Positions 19,006-27,490 of a DNA stretch of 47,742 nucleotides are shown in pieces; the first letter of the stretch is position 1; each line of letters starts with the position of its first letter. The stretch spans positions 1 through 47,742 of the forward strand of contig JAISUK010000079.1 of the NCBI GenBank assembly GCA_031272075.1. Reading direction: 5' to 3'. A model generated the notes under the pieces. It was not told where the DNA came from, ran no database searches, and was given only the letters and a program-made list of their open reading frames with translations. This stretch comes from Dysgonamonadaceae bacterium. GTDB lineage: Bacteria; Bacteroidota; Bacteroidia; Bacteroidales; Azobacteroidaceae. Made by a program: the position numbers and the translations under genes.

Positions 19006-20442
19006 ATGAAACAGATGAAAAAAAAGGTGCAATTTCGCAATTATCTGATCGCAGACTTCCTTGCGGCGGTTTTCGCATGGATAGGCTTCAATGTGATTCG
19101 CTATCTCGAAGTCGCCCAATATGAAGGATTCTCCTCCTTGCCGCTTTTCCTGACTTCCCACGATGTGATGTGCGGTCAGATCCTCGTTCCTTTTTTCTGG
19201 ATTGTATTGCATTATTATTCGGGTTACTACAACAAGCTGCTGGAAAAATCGCGGTTGTCGGAATTTTTTCTCACACTGCGGACAGTATTGATCGGGACAG
19301 TGTTTATATTTTTTACAATCGTATTGAATGACTTGCCCGAATCGTTCACAATTTATTACAAGCTATGTGCAACATTGTTCGGAATTACCTTTGTCTTCAC
19401 TTATTTTTTTCGCATACTGATCACTAACCAGGCAATCAAAAAGATAAAAAATAAGGAATGGACGGTGAATGTTTTGCTGCTGGGTACGGGCGAAAAGGCC
19501 GCATTGACCCAAGCCATGCTCGACAGGCCCACGGATGCACTGAGTTATACGGTAGTCGGGTTCGTCGATACCGCCCCCGTCTGCGATGTGCATGAAAAGC
19601 ATTGCACCGACCGGATTCTGGGCAACCTGCACGATTTGAGCGCGTTGATTAAGACATACGCCATCGAAGAATTGATCGTGGCAGTCGATACGGAAGACAA
19701 TGCGGTGCTACTCAACCTGCTGTATTCGCTGTATCAATACAAGTTGCCGATCAAAGTGCCTGCAGCATATACCTGGATACTAACCGGCAGCAGGGTGAAA
19801 ATCAAGACTATCACCGGTCTCCCGCTGGTGGATGTCACCGACAACAATTTCTCGGAAGCGGAAAAAAATATCAAACATCTGCTGGATAAATTGATTTCTG
19901 TAGTCGTATTGCTATTGTTGTCCCCACTTTACGCCTATCTGGCATTGCGGATAAAACGGGATTCGCCGGGGCCTGTCCTGATCCGACAGGAACGAATCGG
20001 ATATAGGGGCAAACCGTTCCGGATGTATAAATTCCGTACCATGAACCAGGATGCAGAACGTAACGGCCCGTTGCTGTCGTCAGGGACCGACGACCCGCGC
20101 ATCACCGCCTACGGCCGCTTTATGCGAAAATATCGTCTGGACGAATTGCCCCAATTCTGGAATGTGCTGGTGGGCGACATGTCGCTGGTCGGCCCACGTC
20201 CCGAACGGAAATATTATATCGAACAGATCGTCAAAAAAGCGCCGTATTATTATCTCTTCCACAATGTGCGACCGGGAATCACTTCCTGGGGGATGGTGCG
20301 CTACGGCTATGCCAGCACGGTTGAACAAATGATTGAACGCATGCAGTACGATGTATTGTATTACGAAAATATGTCGTTATTACTGGATATGAAGATATTA
20401 ATTTATACCGTCAGAACGATATTGACGGGAAAAGGAATTTGA
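19006..20442 (+). CDS. Polyprenyl-phosphate sugar phosphotransferase (WcaJ/undecaprenyl-phosphate glucose phosphotransferase type)
   Basis: This 478-residue membrane protein has four N-terminal membrane segments (about 12-32, 56-74, 88-108 and 116-140). A cytosolic NAD-fold-like CoA-binding region follows (about 152-250). A re-entrant or membrane helix (about 294-316) leads into the bacterial sugar transferase domain, which contains SPGPVLIRQERIG, MYKFRTM, the catalytic LDELPQFWNVLVGDMSLVGPRPE (DE at 379-380) and RPGITSW. It transfers a hexose-1-phosphate to undecaprenyl phosphate, the first step of a surface or exopolysaccharide repeat unit. No glycosyltransferases lie nearby, so the partner cluster must be elsewhere. 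It sits 14 bases after tsaC. Confidence 0.9.
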   Translation: MKQMKKKVQFRNYLIADFLAAVFAWIGFNVIRYLEVAQYEGFSSLPLFLTSHDVMCGQILVPFFWIVLHYYSGYYNKLLEKSRLSEFFLTLRTVLIGTVFIFFTIVLNDLPESFTIYYKLCATLFGITFVFTYFFRILITNQAIKKIKNKEWTVNVLLLGTGEKAALTQAMLDRPTDALSYTVVGFVDTAPVCDVHEKHCTDRILGNLHDLSALIKTYAIEELIVAVDTEDNAVLLNLLYSLYQYKLPIKVPAAYTWILTGSRVKIKTITGLPLVDVTDNNFSEAEKNIKHLLDKLISVVVLLLLSPLYAYLALRIKRDSPGPVLIRQERIGYRGKPFRMYKFRTMNQDAERNGPLLSSGTDDPRITAYGRFMRKYRLDELPQFWNVLVGDMSLVGPRPERKYYIEQIVKKAPYYYLFHNVRPGITSWGMVRYGYASTVEQMIERMQYDVLYYENMSLLLDMKILIYTVRTILTGKGI

Positions 20443-20444
20443 AC

Positions 20445-22235
20445 ATGGTATTACAACAACGACTTGACAAGGTATTTTCCTGGAGGGAAAAACATATAAA
20501 GGAGAAGCATTTCATCCTGATGATCAGTTTTATTGTAGGGATCGCCACCGCGCTGGCGGCGATCCTGTTGAAAAGCATGATTCATTTTATTCAGCATTTC
20601 CTTACGGATCATATCGATAAGACGAATGCCAACTACCTGTACTTGCTGTTGCCGGTTGTCGGCGTCCTCCTCTCCGGATTGTTTGTGAAATACATCGTCA
20701 AAGACGATATCGGGCACGGCGTCACGAAAATCCTGTACGCCATTTCGCAACGGAAAAGCCGGATCAAGCCGCATAACACCTGGACTTCCATCGTGGCCAG
20801 CTCACTGACCATCGGTTTCGGAGGATCGGTAGGAGCCGAAGCGCCGATTGTGCTGACGGGCGCCGCCATCGGTTCCAACTTGGGGCGGTTCTTCAAGATG
20901 GAACAACGCACCTTGATGCTGTTGGTGGGTTGCGGCTCTGCAGGCGCCATCGCGGGCATCTTCAAAGCGCCGATTGCCGGACTGCTGTTTACCATCGAAG
21001 TGCTGATGCTCGACCTGACGATGACTTCCGTATTGCCGCTGCTGATCACCTCGGTCACGGCCGCTACTGTCTCCTATATTTTCACCGGAACGGAGGCGAT
21101 GTTTAAGTTCACACAAGTGGAAGCGTTCTCCATGAACCGCATTCCTTATGTCCTCTTGCTGGGCATCGTGTGCGGACTGGTGTCGCTCTATTTCACCCGC
21201 GTGTCGATCTGGATAGAAAAAATCTTCGGAAAATTGAAGACTTTCTGGAAACGCTTCTTTGTCGGCGTCGCCATCCTGAGTGTCCTGATCTTCCTGTTTC
21301 CGCCGCTCTATGGCGAAGGCTACGACACCATCGGAATGTTCCTCGAAAAACAATCCGGGCAACTGATGGACGGCAGTTTTTTCTACCAACTGCGGTCGAA
21401 TTACTGGGGAATCGTCCTGTTTACGATACTTATTATCCTGCTGAAAGTGTTTGCTACGAGCGCTACCAATGGCGGCGGCGGTTGCGGCGGAATTTTCGCT
21501 CCTTCGTTGTTTCTCGGAAGCGTTACAGGATTCACTTTCGCCCATGCGATCAATTATTTTATGCTGCTGGCCTACCTGCCGGAAGAAAATTTTTCGTTGA
21601 TGGGCATGGCAGGGATGATGTCGGGGGTCATGCACTCGCCGTTGACGGCCGTCTTCCTCATCGCAGAACTCACCGGCGGATTCGATCTGTTCCTGCCGCT
21701 GATGATTGTGTCGATCAGTTCTTACATCACGATCGTATCGTTTGAACGACACAGCCTGTATTCGATGCGCCTCGCCAAGAAAGGCGAATTGTTGACCCAC
21801 CACAAAGACAGGGCGGTATTGACATTGCTGAATTTGAATACCGTCATCGAGACGGACTTGATAGCAGTCAAACCGGAAATGACCCTCGGCGATATGATCA
21901 AAGTGATCGCGAAATCCAAACGCAATGTGTTCCCCGTTACCGACAGCCGAGGAATCCTGCGGGGAGTGGTGCTGCTGGACAATATCCGCAATATCATGTT
22001 CCGCCCGGAATTGTATGACCGGTTCAGGGTGGAGAAATTTATGATCTCCCCGCCTGCAAAACTGAATATCAATTTTCCGATGGAGAAGATCATGCAGATT
22101 TTCGATGATACGAAAGCCTGGAACTTGCCGGTCATCGACGATTCGGGGAAATATGTCGGGTTTGTGTCAAAATCGAAAATCTTCAACGCTTACCGCGACA
22201 TACTGGTGGAAAACTTCTCGGAAGAAGAGGAATAA
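20445..22235 (+). CDS. ClC-family chloride channel/transporter with C-terminal CBS pair
   Basis: The product has 596 residues from ATG 20445. A TTG two codons earlier is also in frame. The ClC core has the signature segments GHGV (about 91-94, replacing GSGIP), GGSVGAEAP with the gating glutamate E132, and GGIFAPSLFLG. About 10-12 further hydrophobic helices are present. In APIAGLLFTIEVLML the residue after E185 is valine. In ClC exchangers a second glutamate there relays protons, and valine occurs in channels. The C-terminus has two CBS domains (about 440-575). It starts 2 bases after the sugar transferase stop and is probably co-translated. Confidence 0.92.
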   Translation: MVLQQRLDKVFSWREKHIKEKHFILMISFIVGIATALAAILLKSMIHFIQHFLTDHIDKTNANYLYLLLPVVGVLLSGLFVKYIVKDDIGHGVTKILYAISQRKSRIKPHNTWTSIVASSLTIGFGGSVGAEAPIVLTGAAIGSNLGRFFKMEQRTLMLLVGCGSAGAIAGIFKAPIAGLLFTIEVLMLDLTMTSVLPLLITSVTAATVSYIFTGTEAMFKFTQVEAFSMNRIPYVLLLGIVCGLVSLYFTRVSIWIEKIFGKLKTFWKRFFVGVAILSVLIFLFPPLYGEGYDTIGMFLEKQSGQLMDGSFFYQLRSNYWGIVLFTILIILLKVFATSATNGGGGCGGIFAPSLFLGSVTGFTFAHAINYFMLLAYLPEENFSLMGMAGMMSGVMHSPLTAVFLIAELTGGFDLFLPLMIVSISSYITIVSFERHSLYSMRLAKKGELLTHHKDRAVLTLLNLNTVIETDLIAVKPEMTLGDMIKVIAKSKRNVFPVTDSRGILRGVVLLDNIRNIMFRPELYDRFRVEKFMISPPAKLNINFPMEKIMQIFDDTKAWNLPVIDDSGKYVGFVSKSKIFNAYRDILVENFSEEEE

Positions 22236-22239
22236 TATT

Positions 22240-23211
22240 ATGGAGAAAAAAGATTTACGCATCGTTTACATGGGTACGCCCGAATTTGCAGTGGAAAGCC
22301 TGAAAGCGCTGACGGAAGGCGGTTATCACGTGGTGGGCGTAGTGACAATGCCGGACAAACCCGCCGGCAGAGGGATGAAATTGCAGTCCTCGCCGGTGAA
22401 ACAGTATGCGCGGGAACATCTATTGCCTTTGCTGCAACCGGAGCGACTGAAAGATCCGGAGTTCCTCGAAGCATTGAAAGACTGGAAAGCGGATCTGCAG
22501 ATTGTTGTCGCTTTCCGTATGCTCCCCGAAGCGGTCTGGAATATGCCGCGGCTGGGTACTTTCAATCTGCATGCCTCGTTGCTGCCGCAATACCGCGGCG
22601 CCGCCCCGATCAACTGGGCGATAATCAATGGGGAATGCGAGACGGGTGTCACGACTTTCTTTCTGACACATACCATCGATACGGGACACATCATCGGACA
22701 GCAACGGGTGGCGATTGCGGAGACAGATACCGCCGGGACGCTGCACGACCGGCTGATGCTCGTGGGGTCGCAGCTGGTAACGGATACTGTCGATCGGATC
22801 TTGTCGGGCACTGTGGAGCCGATCGACCAGGATCGCTTACTGACCCCAGAAACTATATTGAAACCGGCGCCCAAAATCTTTCGGGATACTTGCCGCATCG
22901 AATGGAACCAGCCGGTCGCGGCGCTCTATAATTTCGTGAGAGGACTGTCGCCCTATCCGGCTGCCTGGACGGAACTACTGACAGTGAAAGGAGAACCGAT
23001 CCGTTTGAAGATTTTCGAGGTAGAAATACACCGCACTTCTTCCGCACACCCATCTGGAACCGTCCTCACTGATGGAAAAACTTGCCTCGACGTGGTCGCT
23101 GCCGATGGCATCGTTCGGCTGCTTACCATCCAGCCGGCAGGCAAAGTCAAGATGCCGACGAGGGAGTTCCTGAAAGGGTGTAAGTTGCTAGTTGAATCTG
23201 CGTTTCCTTGA
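22240..23211 (+). CDS. fmt: Methionyl-tRNA formyltransferase
   Basis: The product has 323 residues from the ATG at 22240 (MEKKDLRIVYMGTPEFA), four bases after the clc stop. The frame is open further upstream but only over clc. The N-terminal Rossmann formyltransferase domain has the 10-formyl-THF-binding and catalytic region FNLHASLLPQYRGAAPINWAI with GVTTFFLTHTIDTG. The C-terminal OB-like tRNA-binding domain begins near residue 205 (NQPVAALYNFVRGLSPYPAAW). It formylates initiator Met-tRNA in the cytosol. It is the last gene of the tsaC operon, and the next promoter follows within 20 bases. Confidence 0.96.
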   Translation: MEKKDLRIVYMGTPEFAVESLKALTEGGYHVVGVVTMPDKPAGRGMKLQSSPVKQYAREHLLPLLQPERLKDPEFLEALKDWKADLQIVVAFRMLPEAVWNMPRLGTFNLHASLLPQYRGAAPINWAIINGECETGVTTFFLTHTIDTGHIIGQQRVAIAETDTAGTLHDRLMLVGSQLVTDTVDRILSGTVEPIDQDRLLTPETILKPAPKIFRDTCRIEWNQPVAALYNFVRGLSPYPAAWTELLTVKGEPIRLKIFEVEIHRTSSAHPSGTVLTDGKTCLDVVAADGIVRLLTIQPAGKVKMPTREFLKGCKLLVESAFP

Positions 23212-23227
23212 TTTTTTGAAATAAAAA

Positions 23228-23259
23228 GTTGCATATTAATATATATATATATACCTTTG
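23228..23259 (+). promoter_or_regulatory. Strong consensus promoter of the small secreted protein/OMP pair
   Basis: GTTG (23228-23231) and TACCTTTG (23252-23259) are separated by exactly 20 bases, the preferred spacing of the Bacteroidetes -33/-7 promoter. The spacer contains a run of AT dinucleotides. A leader of about 30 bases precedes the ATG at 23295. Confidence 0.65.
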
Positions 23260-23294
23260 AGCGATATTTATAAACAAATTAAAATTTTACACGT

Positions 23295-23642
23295 ATGAAA
23301 TCTATTCTTTTAAAATCTTTTTTCGTTTGTGCGCTTTTGATTGGCACAACGGCTGTAGCTCATGCAACTACTATTACTGTCATAGAAAATGATCCGCTTG
23401 ATTGTGTTACAGCAACCTATAATTACAGTACTGGTTTTTTAACAATTACTGTAACTCCAGATTCAAGTTTTTTTGTTGTGGGTGGACTTTATAATAATTG
23501 CGGTACTACCACTCCACTTCCAGCTGGGAATGTTTATGTTTTACAAGTCGGCACGAATCCTGGAACTTTCATTAGTTATATTATCATCTCAATCGGAGAA
23601 GCTTCGGTTGTAGCCACTATTACCTTAATAATAGAACAATAA
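23295..23642 (+). CDS. Small secreted protein of unknown function, paired with an outer-membrane barrel
   Basis: I do not recognise this 115-residue protein. It has a clear Sec signal peptide (about 1-25, cleavage after VAHA). The mature chain of about 90 residues is rich in Thr, Val and Ile and should be almost all beta strand. It has two cysteines (C37 and C69) that could form a disulfide, and the hydrophobic C-terminus VVATITLIIEQ. The gene is much richer in A and T than fmt or the gene after it, which suggests recent acquisition or fast evolution. It has its own consensus promoter and ends 6 bases before a 936-residue TonB-type barrel gene, so the two products probably act together at the outer membrane. 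Confidence 0.75.
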   Translation: MKSILLKSFFVCALLIGTTAVAHATTITVIENDPLDCVTATYNYSTGFLTITVTPDSSFFVVGGLYNNCGTTTPLPAGNVYVLQVGTNPGTFISYIIISIGEASVVATITLIIEQ

Positions 23643-23648
23643 AGGGCA

Positions 23649-26459
23649 ATGGTTAGGCTTTTTGACAGCATTAAAATTGCTCCGCTAGCAGTCTTTTTTT
23701 TGATTCTCTGCCTGTGCATCACCCCCTTTCATCGCAGCAAAGCACAGACTCAGGAGGAAATACTTCGGATGTTCTCCAGCATGGCACCTGCTCAACAGCC
23801 GCTCCGGGAGTTTTCGGGCGTAGTAGTGGATTCCGTCAGTAACAAGCCGTTGGAGGGAGCAGTTGTTAGTTTAGTCGACAGCCATCAAACAGGATCTCTT
23901 GTGGTGAATAACCGCATCACCAATGTCAAAGGCGAATTTGTATTCTCTGATCTTGCGAATATGATTCTGACTCAGAAGCACTACGAAGTGGCGTGCCTGG
24001 GCTACAAAGTAAAATCGGGACCATTGGTAGCGACGGGTGAGAAATTACACCTCCGAATCATGCTGGCGCCCGACGTGCAGCAGTTGGACGAAGTGGTGGT
24101 GAGCGCGCGGATGGCCATGTATCGTGTCAAGGGCGATACCACCATTTTCTTCCCTGCGGCAGTGAAGACGCTGGAGGGCGATCCGGTTTTGGAAGTGCTC
24201 CGGCAGATGCCGGGCGTAGAAGTCTACGGTGATGGCTCTGTCATCATCGACGGCAAGCGGGTGGAACGCAGCTACGTGAACGGGCGGTTGATCTTCGGCG
24301 CCGATCCGAGAGAAGCCGTCAAACAGATTGAAGCCAAAGACGCTGCGCAAATCCTGGCTTACGACGAGCCGGATGAAAAGGAAGCACACTTATATGGCAA
24401 GGACGCGGCGCGTAAACGCAAGGTGCTGAATATCATAACGTTTAATACATTCGACCAAGTGGCCTCCGGCAACTTGCAGGCAGAAGCCGGCGTTGCCGAA
24501 GATCAGGAATTAAACCGCTACCTGGCAGCAGCCGATGTCGGGTTGTTTAATGAGAAACGCCAAATCAAACTGTCGGGCGGATTGGACAACTTTGTGCCGA
24601 CCGAGCGGCAAATCGGTCGACAAGACCACCAGAAGCTTGGCGCTTCACTCACTTCCACGATTCCGACCGGCAATTACGGACTGAATTATGCTTTTTCTAA
24701 TAACGCTTCATCGTCGGAAACCCGCAGCAATACGCTGTATTTCCCTACCGGCCAGTTTCAGACGCAAACCATGGATCGACTCAATTCAGGCTCGGATCAT
24801 TCCTATCAACATAACGTCAACGGCAATTTCTATAAACAAGTTGGCAAAAATACGGTAAATGGCACTTTCGGACTGTCGCTTCAGCAGTCGGACGGGGTGT
24901 CCGTGTCTTCCTCCGAACTGTTGCGCGATGGCATGTTGCTGACCGGAATCAACAGTCGCAGCGCCTTTGACAGGAAAAATGTTTCGCTCAACGGTCATAT
25001 TTCCTTTACAAAAAAGTTGGAAAAACAACGAACTTTACGCTTCGACCTTGATGCCGACGGAGCAGGCGGGAAACAGCATCGTGTGCACAGCAACAACATC
25101 TCTGAAGGCGTTTTGCCGCAACGACATGAGGCATTGCTCTTTACTTCAGAATCGCCGAAATTGAAACTGAGCGCCGAAGCGAATTACAACATTAATAGGT
25201 TCAGTATGTTGGGGCGTTTATTTATGATTAATTATATGCTAAAGGCGACCCCTGAATGGCAGACCGACCGACAGACGGCAACCGATTCCCTCACGGCTGT
25301 CCGCGATGACGGACGCTCTGCCGACAATCAGACCCGGTTGATAGGAATTAAAGGCGGCATCAAACTGACGCGAATGAAAGAAAGGGATGGTGTGCTCACC
25401 AACGATCTGGATCTGGATCTGGGCTATAACACCGTATTTTTTCACCGTACCGAGCGCCTGCCGTCGATCATGGAACAGCGCCGCATCTTCAGCAACCCGG
25501 AGTTTGCCGTCAGTTATAGGAACAACGAATGGTTGTCATGCAGTTTCAGAGTAGCGATGAGTCTACCTCCCTCCACGCAATTTTCCACACGGATCGATGA
25601 TTCCAATCCGCTGATGCTCACTACCGGTAATTCGGGACTCAATCCTGCGCTATCCTACCATGCGAACATCGTTTATTCACGGCGAGAACAAAGCGGAGAC
25701 AGTTGGTTCCAGATCTCTATGCGCGCAAGCTTTACCGATGGTCAGGTGGTGGATAACCGGATCTATTTTGCCGAGCCGACGGTATTGCCTGAATACAACA
25801 ATTACCTGACGGTGGCCGGGGCTACCCTGATGGCGCCCATGAACGGCACTGCTAATTGGTCGGTGAGCCCGAATACTTCTTTCGAAAAGCGGCTGAATTT
25901 TATCAAATCAATCCTGAAGGCAGGGCTTGGATATACGTGGAGCAGCAATCAGACGGGGATCAATTCGGAGTTGGTGAAAAATCATGAGCAACGAGTCAAT
26001 AATTCGGTTTCACTGACGACCAACTTTTCTTCGAAATTCAGAGCCTCACTGGAAAACAACTTGACTTACCGCGATTTTGAGAACTACACTGCACGGAAAG
26101 ACACCCGTGTGACCGACGACTTGAAATTCACCGCCCGCTGGGATTTCACCGAACGGTTCTTTGCCTTGTCGTCCTATACGATGGCGCATAATTCAAGTTC
26201 GGCGTCCGATGTGACGATTACCGACCATGTGATCAATGCTTCGTTGGGAGTCCGACTGTTCAAGAATCGCAGAGGCAGCTTGTCGATTAACGCCTACGAC
26301 ATCCTCAACCGATCCACCAACTTCACCACCAGCATCAACGACCAGTATATCCTCAACACCTGGAAGCAACTCTATTCGCAATATTTCACTGTCGCGTTCA
26401 GCTATCGCTTTGCTGCACAAGGCAGCATGGGGTCGTTGCAAAATATGCTTGGGATGTAA
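23649..26459 (+). CDS. TonB-dependent-receptor-like outer-membrane beta-barrel protein
   Basis: This 936-residue protein has a long signal peptide (about 1-33, ending SKAQ). A carboxypeptidase-regulatory-like domain (about 55-145, with FSGVVVDSVSNKPLEGAVVSL) ends in QQLDEVVVSA. A plug-like segment follows (about 150-260, LRQMPGVEVYGDGSVIIDGK). The outer-membrane barrel of the OMP_b-brl_3 type runs from about 270 to the end, with SLSINAYDILNRSTNF and FTVAFSYRFA near the C-terminus. These proteins are large Bacteroidetes TonB-family barrels that often lack a SusD partner. The only partner encoded here is the small secreted protein just upstream. Substrate or export role is unknown. Confidence 0.85.
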   Translation: MVRLFDSIKIAPLAVFFLILCLCITPFHRSKAQTQEEILRMFSSMAPAQQPLREFSGVVVDSVSNKPLEGAVVSLVDSHQTGSLVVNNRITNVKGEFVFSDLANMILTQKHYEVACLGYKVKSGPLVATGEKLHLRIMLAPDVQQLDEVVVSARMAMYRVKGDTTIFFPAAVKTLEGDPVLEVLRQMPGVEVYGDGSVIIDGKRVERSYVNGRLIFGADPREAVKQIEAKDAAQILAYDEPDEKEAHLYGKDAARKRKVLNIITFNTFDQVASGNLQAEAGVAEDQELNRYLAAADVGLFNEKRQIKLSGGLDNFVPTERQIGRQDHQKLGASLTSTIPTGNYGLNYAFSNNASSSETRSNTLYFPTGQFQTQTMDRLNSGSDHSYQHNVNGNFYKQVGKNTVNGTFGLSLQQSDGVSVSSSELLRDGMLLTGINSRSAFDRKNVSLNGHISFTKKLEKQRTLRFDLDADGAGGKQHRVHSNNISEGVLPQRHEALLFTSESPKLKLSAEANYNINRFSMLGRLFMINYMLKATPEWQTDRQTATDSLTAVRDDGRSADNQTRLIGIKGGIKLTRMKERDGVLTNDLDLDLGYNTVFFHRTERLPSIMEQRRIFSNPEFAVSYRNNEWLSCSFRVAMSLPPSTQFSTRIDDSNPLMLTTGNSGLNPALSYHANIVYSRREQSGDSWFQISMRASFTDGQVVDNRIYFAEPTVLPEYNNYLTVAGATLMAPMNGTANWSVSPNTSFEKRLNFIKSILKAGLGYTWSSNQTGINSELVKNHEQRVNNSVSLTTNFSSKFRASLENNLTYRDFENYTARKDTRVTDDLKFTARWDFTERFFALSSYTMAHNSSSASDVTITDHVINASLGVRLFKNRRGSLSINAYDILNRSTNFTTSINDQYILNTWKQLYSQYFTVAFSYRFAAQGSMGSLQNMLGM

Positions 26460-26471
26460 GCGTGGCGATGC

Positions 26472-26969
26472 TTAATTCTGCTTTTCCAATATCCAGGCTT
26501 TTTGGAAATCCGGGTCTTCGTTGCGTTTTTTGGCTTTGAAGGCATCGCGTTCGTTGGCAGCACTTTGTTTGTTGTCGAAAGTAGCGATAATCACGCGGTA
26601 CATGTCTTTTTCGTTTTTTGCCAGAATAGCGTCATAGCCTTCCGCCTGCATGCGTTCTTTCAGGCTGGAAGCATTGGTTTTACTCATATAGCTGCCGATG
26701 ACTACGCTAAACTTTTTCAATTCCGATCCGTCGACGGAAGTAATTTTTTCTTTTTGTATGGTGACTTCCGTGTTGACGGGAGTAGTAGTTGTTGTTGTCG
26801 GCATGCTTTTATAGACGGATGAGGCGTCTTCAACTGCTTGTTCCTGCATTTCTTTCGCTTTTGCCCGTTCGTAAGCGGCTTTATAGGCGCTTTCTTTTGT
26901 CTTGCAAGACGTAAATATAACGGCGAATAAGATGGTTGTTAATAGCAATAAGCCTGTTTTATAATTCAT
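26472..26969 (-). CDS. SPOR-domain lipoprotein
   Basis: This 165-residue protein has a lipoprotein signal (FAVIFTSC, Cys21). A charged stretch follows (about 22-45), then a Thr-rich linker (about 56-70). The SPOR domain runs from about 82 to 160 (KKFSVVIGSYMSKTNASSLKERMQAEGYDAILA, DMYRVIIATFDNKQSA). SPOR domains bind denuded glycan strands of septal peptidoglycan, so a role in cell division or envelope maintenance is likely. It has its own promoter-like site and converges on the barrel gene with a 12-base gap. Confidence 0.9.
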   Translation of the reverse strand: MNYKTGLLLLTTILFAVIFTSCKTKESAYKAAYERAKAKEMQEQAVEDASSVYKSMPTTTTTTPVNTEVTIQKEKITSVDGSELKKFSVVIGSYMSKTNASSLKERMQAEGYDAILAKNEKDMYRVIIATFDNKQSAANERDAFKAKKRNEDPDFQKAWILEKQN

Positions 26970-27012
26970 GGGTTTTCAAATTTTAATGATTAATAAACTG
27001 TTATTTAGGGGG

Positions 27013-27042
27013 CAAATATAGGAAATAAATATCAGAATCAAT
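27013..27042 (-). promoter_or_regulatory. Putative promoter of the SPOR lipoprotein gene
   Basis: The minus strand has TATATTTG (27013-27020), a perfect TAnnTTTG -7 element. ATTG lies 18 bases upstream as a partial -33 element. The ATG at 26969 lies about 43 bases downstream. Confidence 0.45.
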
Positions 27043-27043
27043 C

Positions 27044-27487
27044 TTAATATTTACGAAAAACATGGTTTTTTGAAGAATTTGAGAGATTCAGATTGTTTCG
27101 GTTAAGGAGTTTAATAGAAAACTGTTGTGTCAGCGTGTCCATTCCGTTGGTTCCGGGGAGGGTATCCCATTGGAGGAAATCGAGCGGAATGTCTGCGCCG
27201 AGGCTGTTGATCTGGGTTTGCGCGAGCAGTTTCAGGCGGATCGTCTGTTCGTCAATCAGGTTGTAGAAGCCGAATACGCTGAGGATGCTGTCGGGGTAGA
27301 GGTATTGCTGGTATTGGAACAGTTGGTTCTGGAAGTTGAAATACACAGTGGGGTCGTCCGTCTGTTGCCATTTGCCTTGCAATTTGGCGCTTACCCCGTC
27401 AATATCCACAAACAGGCGGTCGCAGGCGACTGAGCAGAGGAGGATGGAGAGCAGGGCGGCGGTGAGGAGGTGGAGGCGTCGGTTCAT
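27044..27487 (-). CDS. Small lipoprotein, lipocalin-like, coupled to hisB
   Basis: This 147-residue protein has a lipoprotein signal (LLCSVAC, Cys22). A compact beta-rich domain follows with LQGKWQQTDDPTVYFNFQNQLFQYQQY near the mature N-terminus, which resembles the G-x-W start of lipocalin-like lipoproteins. No enzymatic motif is visible and its function is unknown. The start codon lies three bases after the hisB stop (TGA-TAA-ATG), so it is translated from the histidine operon message although nothing links it to histidine synthesis. Confidence 0.75.
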   Translation of the reverse strand: MNRRLHLLTAALLSILLCSVACDRLFVDIDGVSAKLQGKWQQTDDPTVYFNFQNQLFQYQQYLYPDSILSVFGFYNLIDEQTIRLKLLAQTQINSLGADIPLDFLQWDTLPGTNGMDTLTQQFSIKLLNRNNLNLSNSSKNHVFRKY

Positions 27488-27490
27488 TTA

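Noticed and set aside
20802..21803. A 333-codon minus-strand frame opposite the ClC gene
   Set aside because: It is a mirror of a GC-rich coding frame, is rich in His, Gln, Arg and Asp without domain-like motifs, and the plus-strand protein is clearly a ClC.
23231..23252. AT dinucleotide run as a phase-variable repeat
   Set aside because: It lies in a promoter spacer of exactly 20 bases. Length change could affect expression, but the run is short and imperfect, so I treat it as part of the promoter only.
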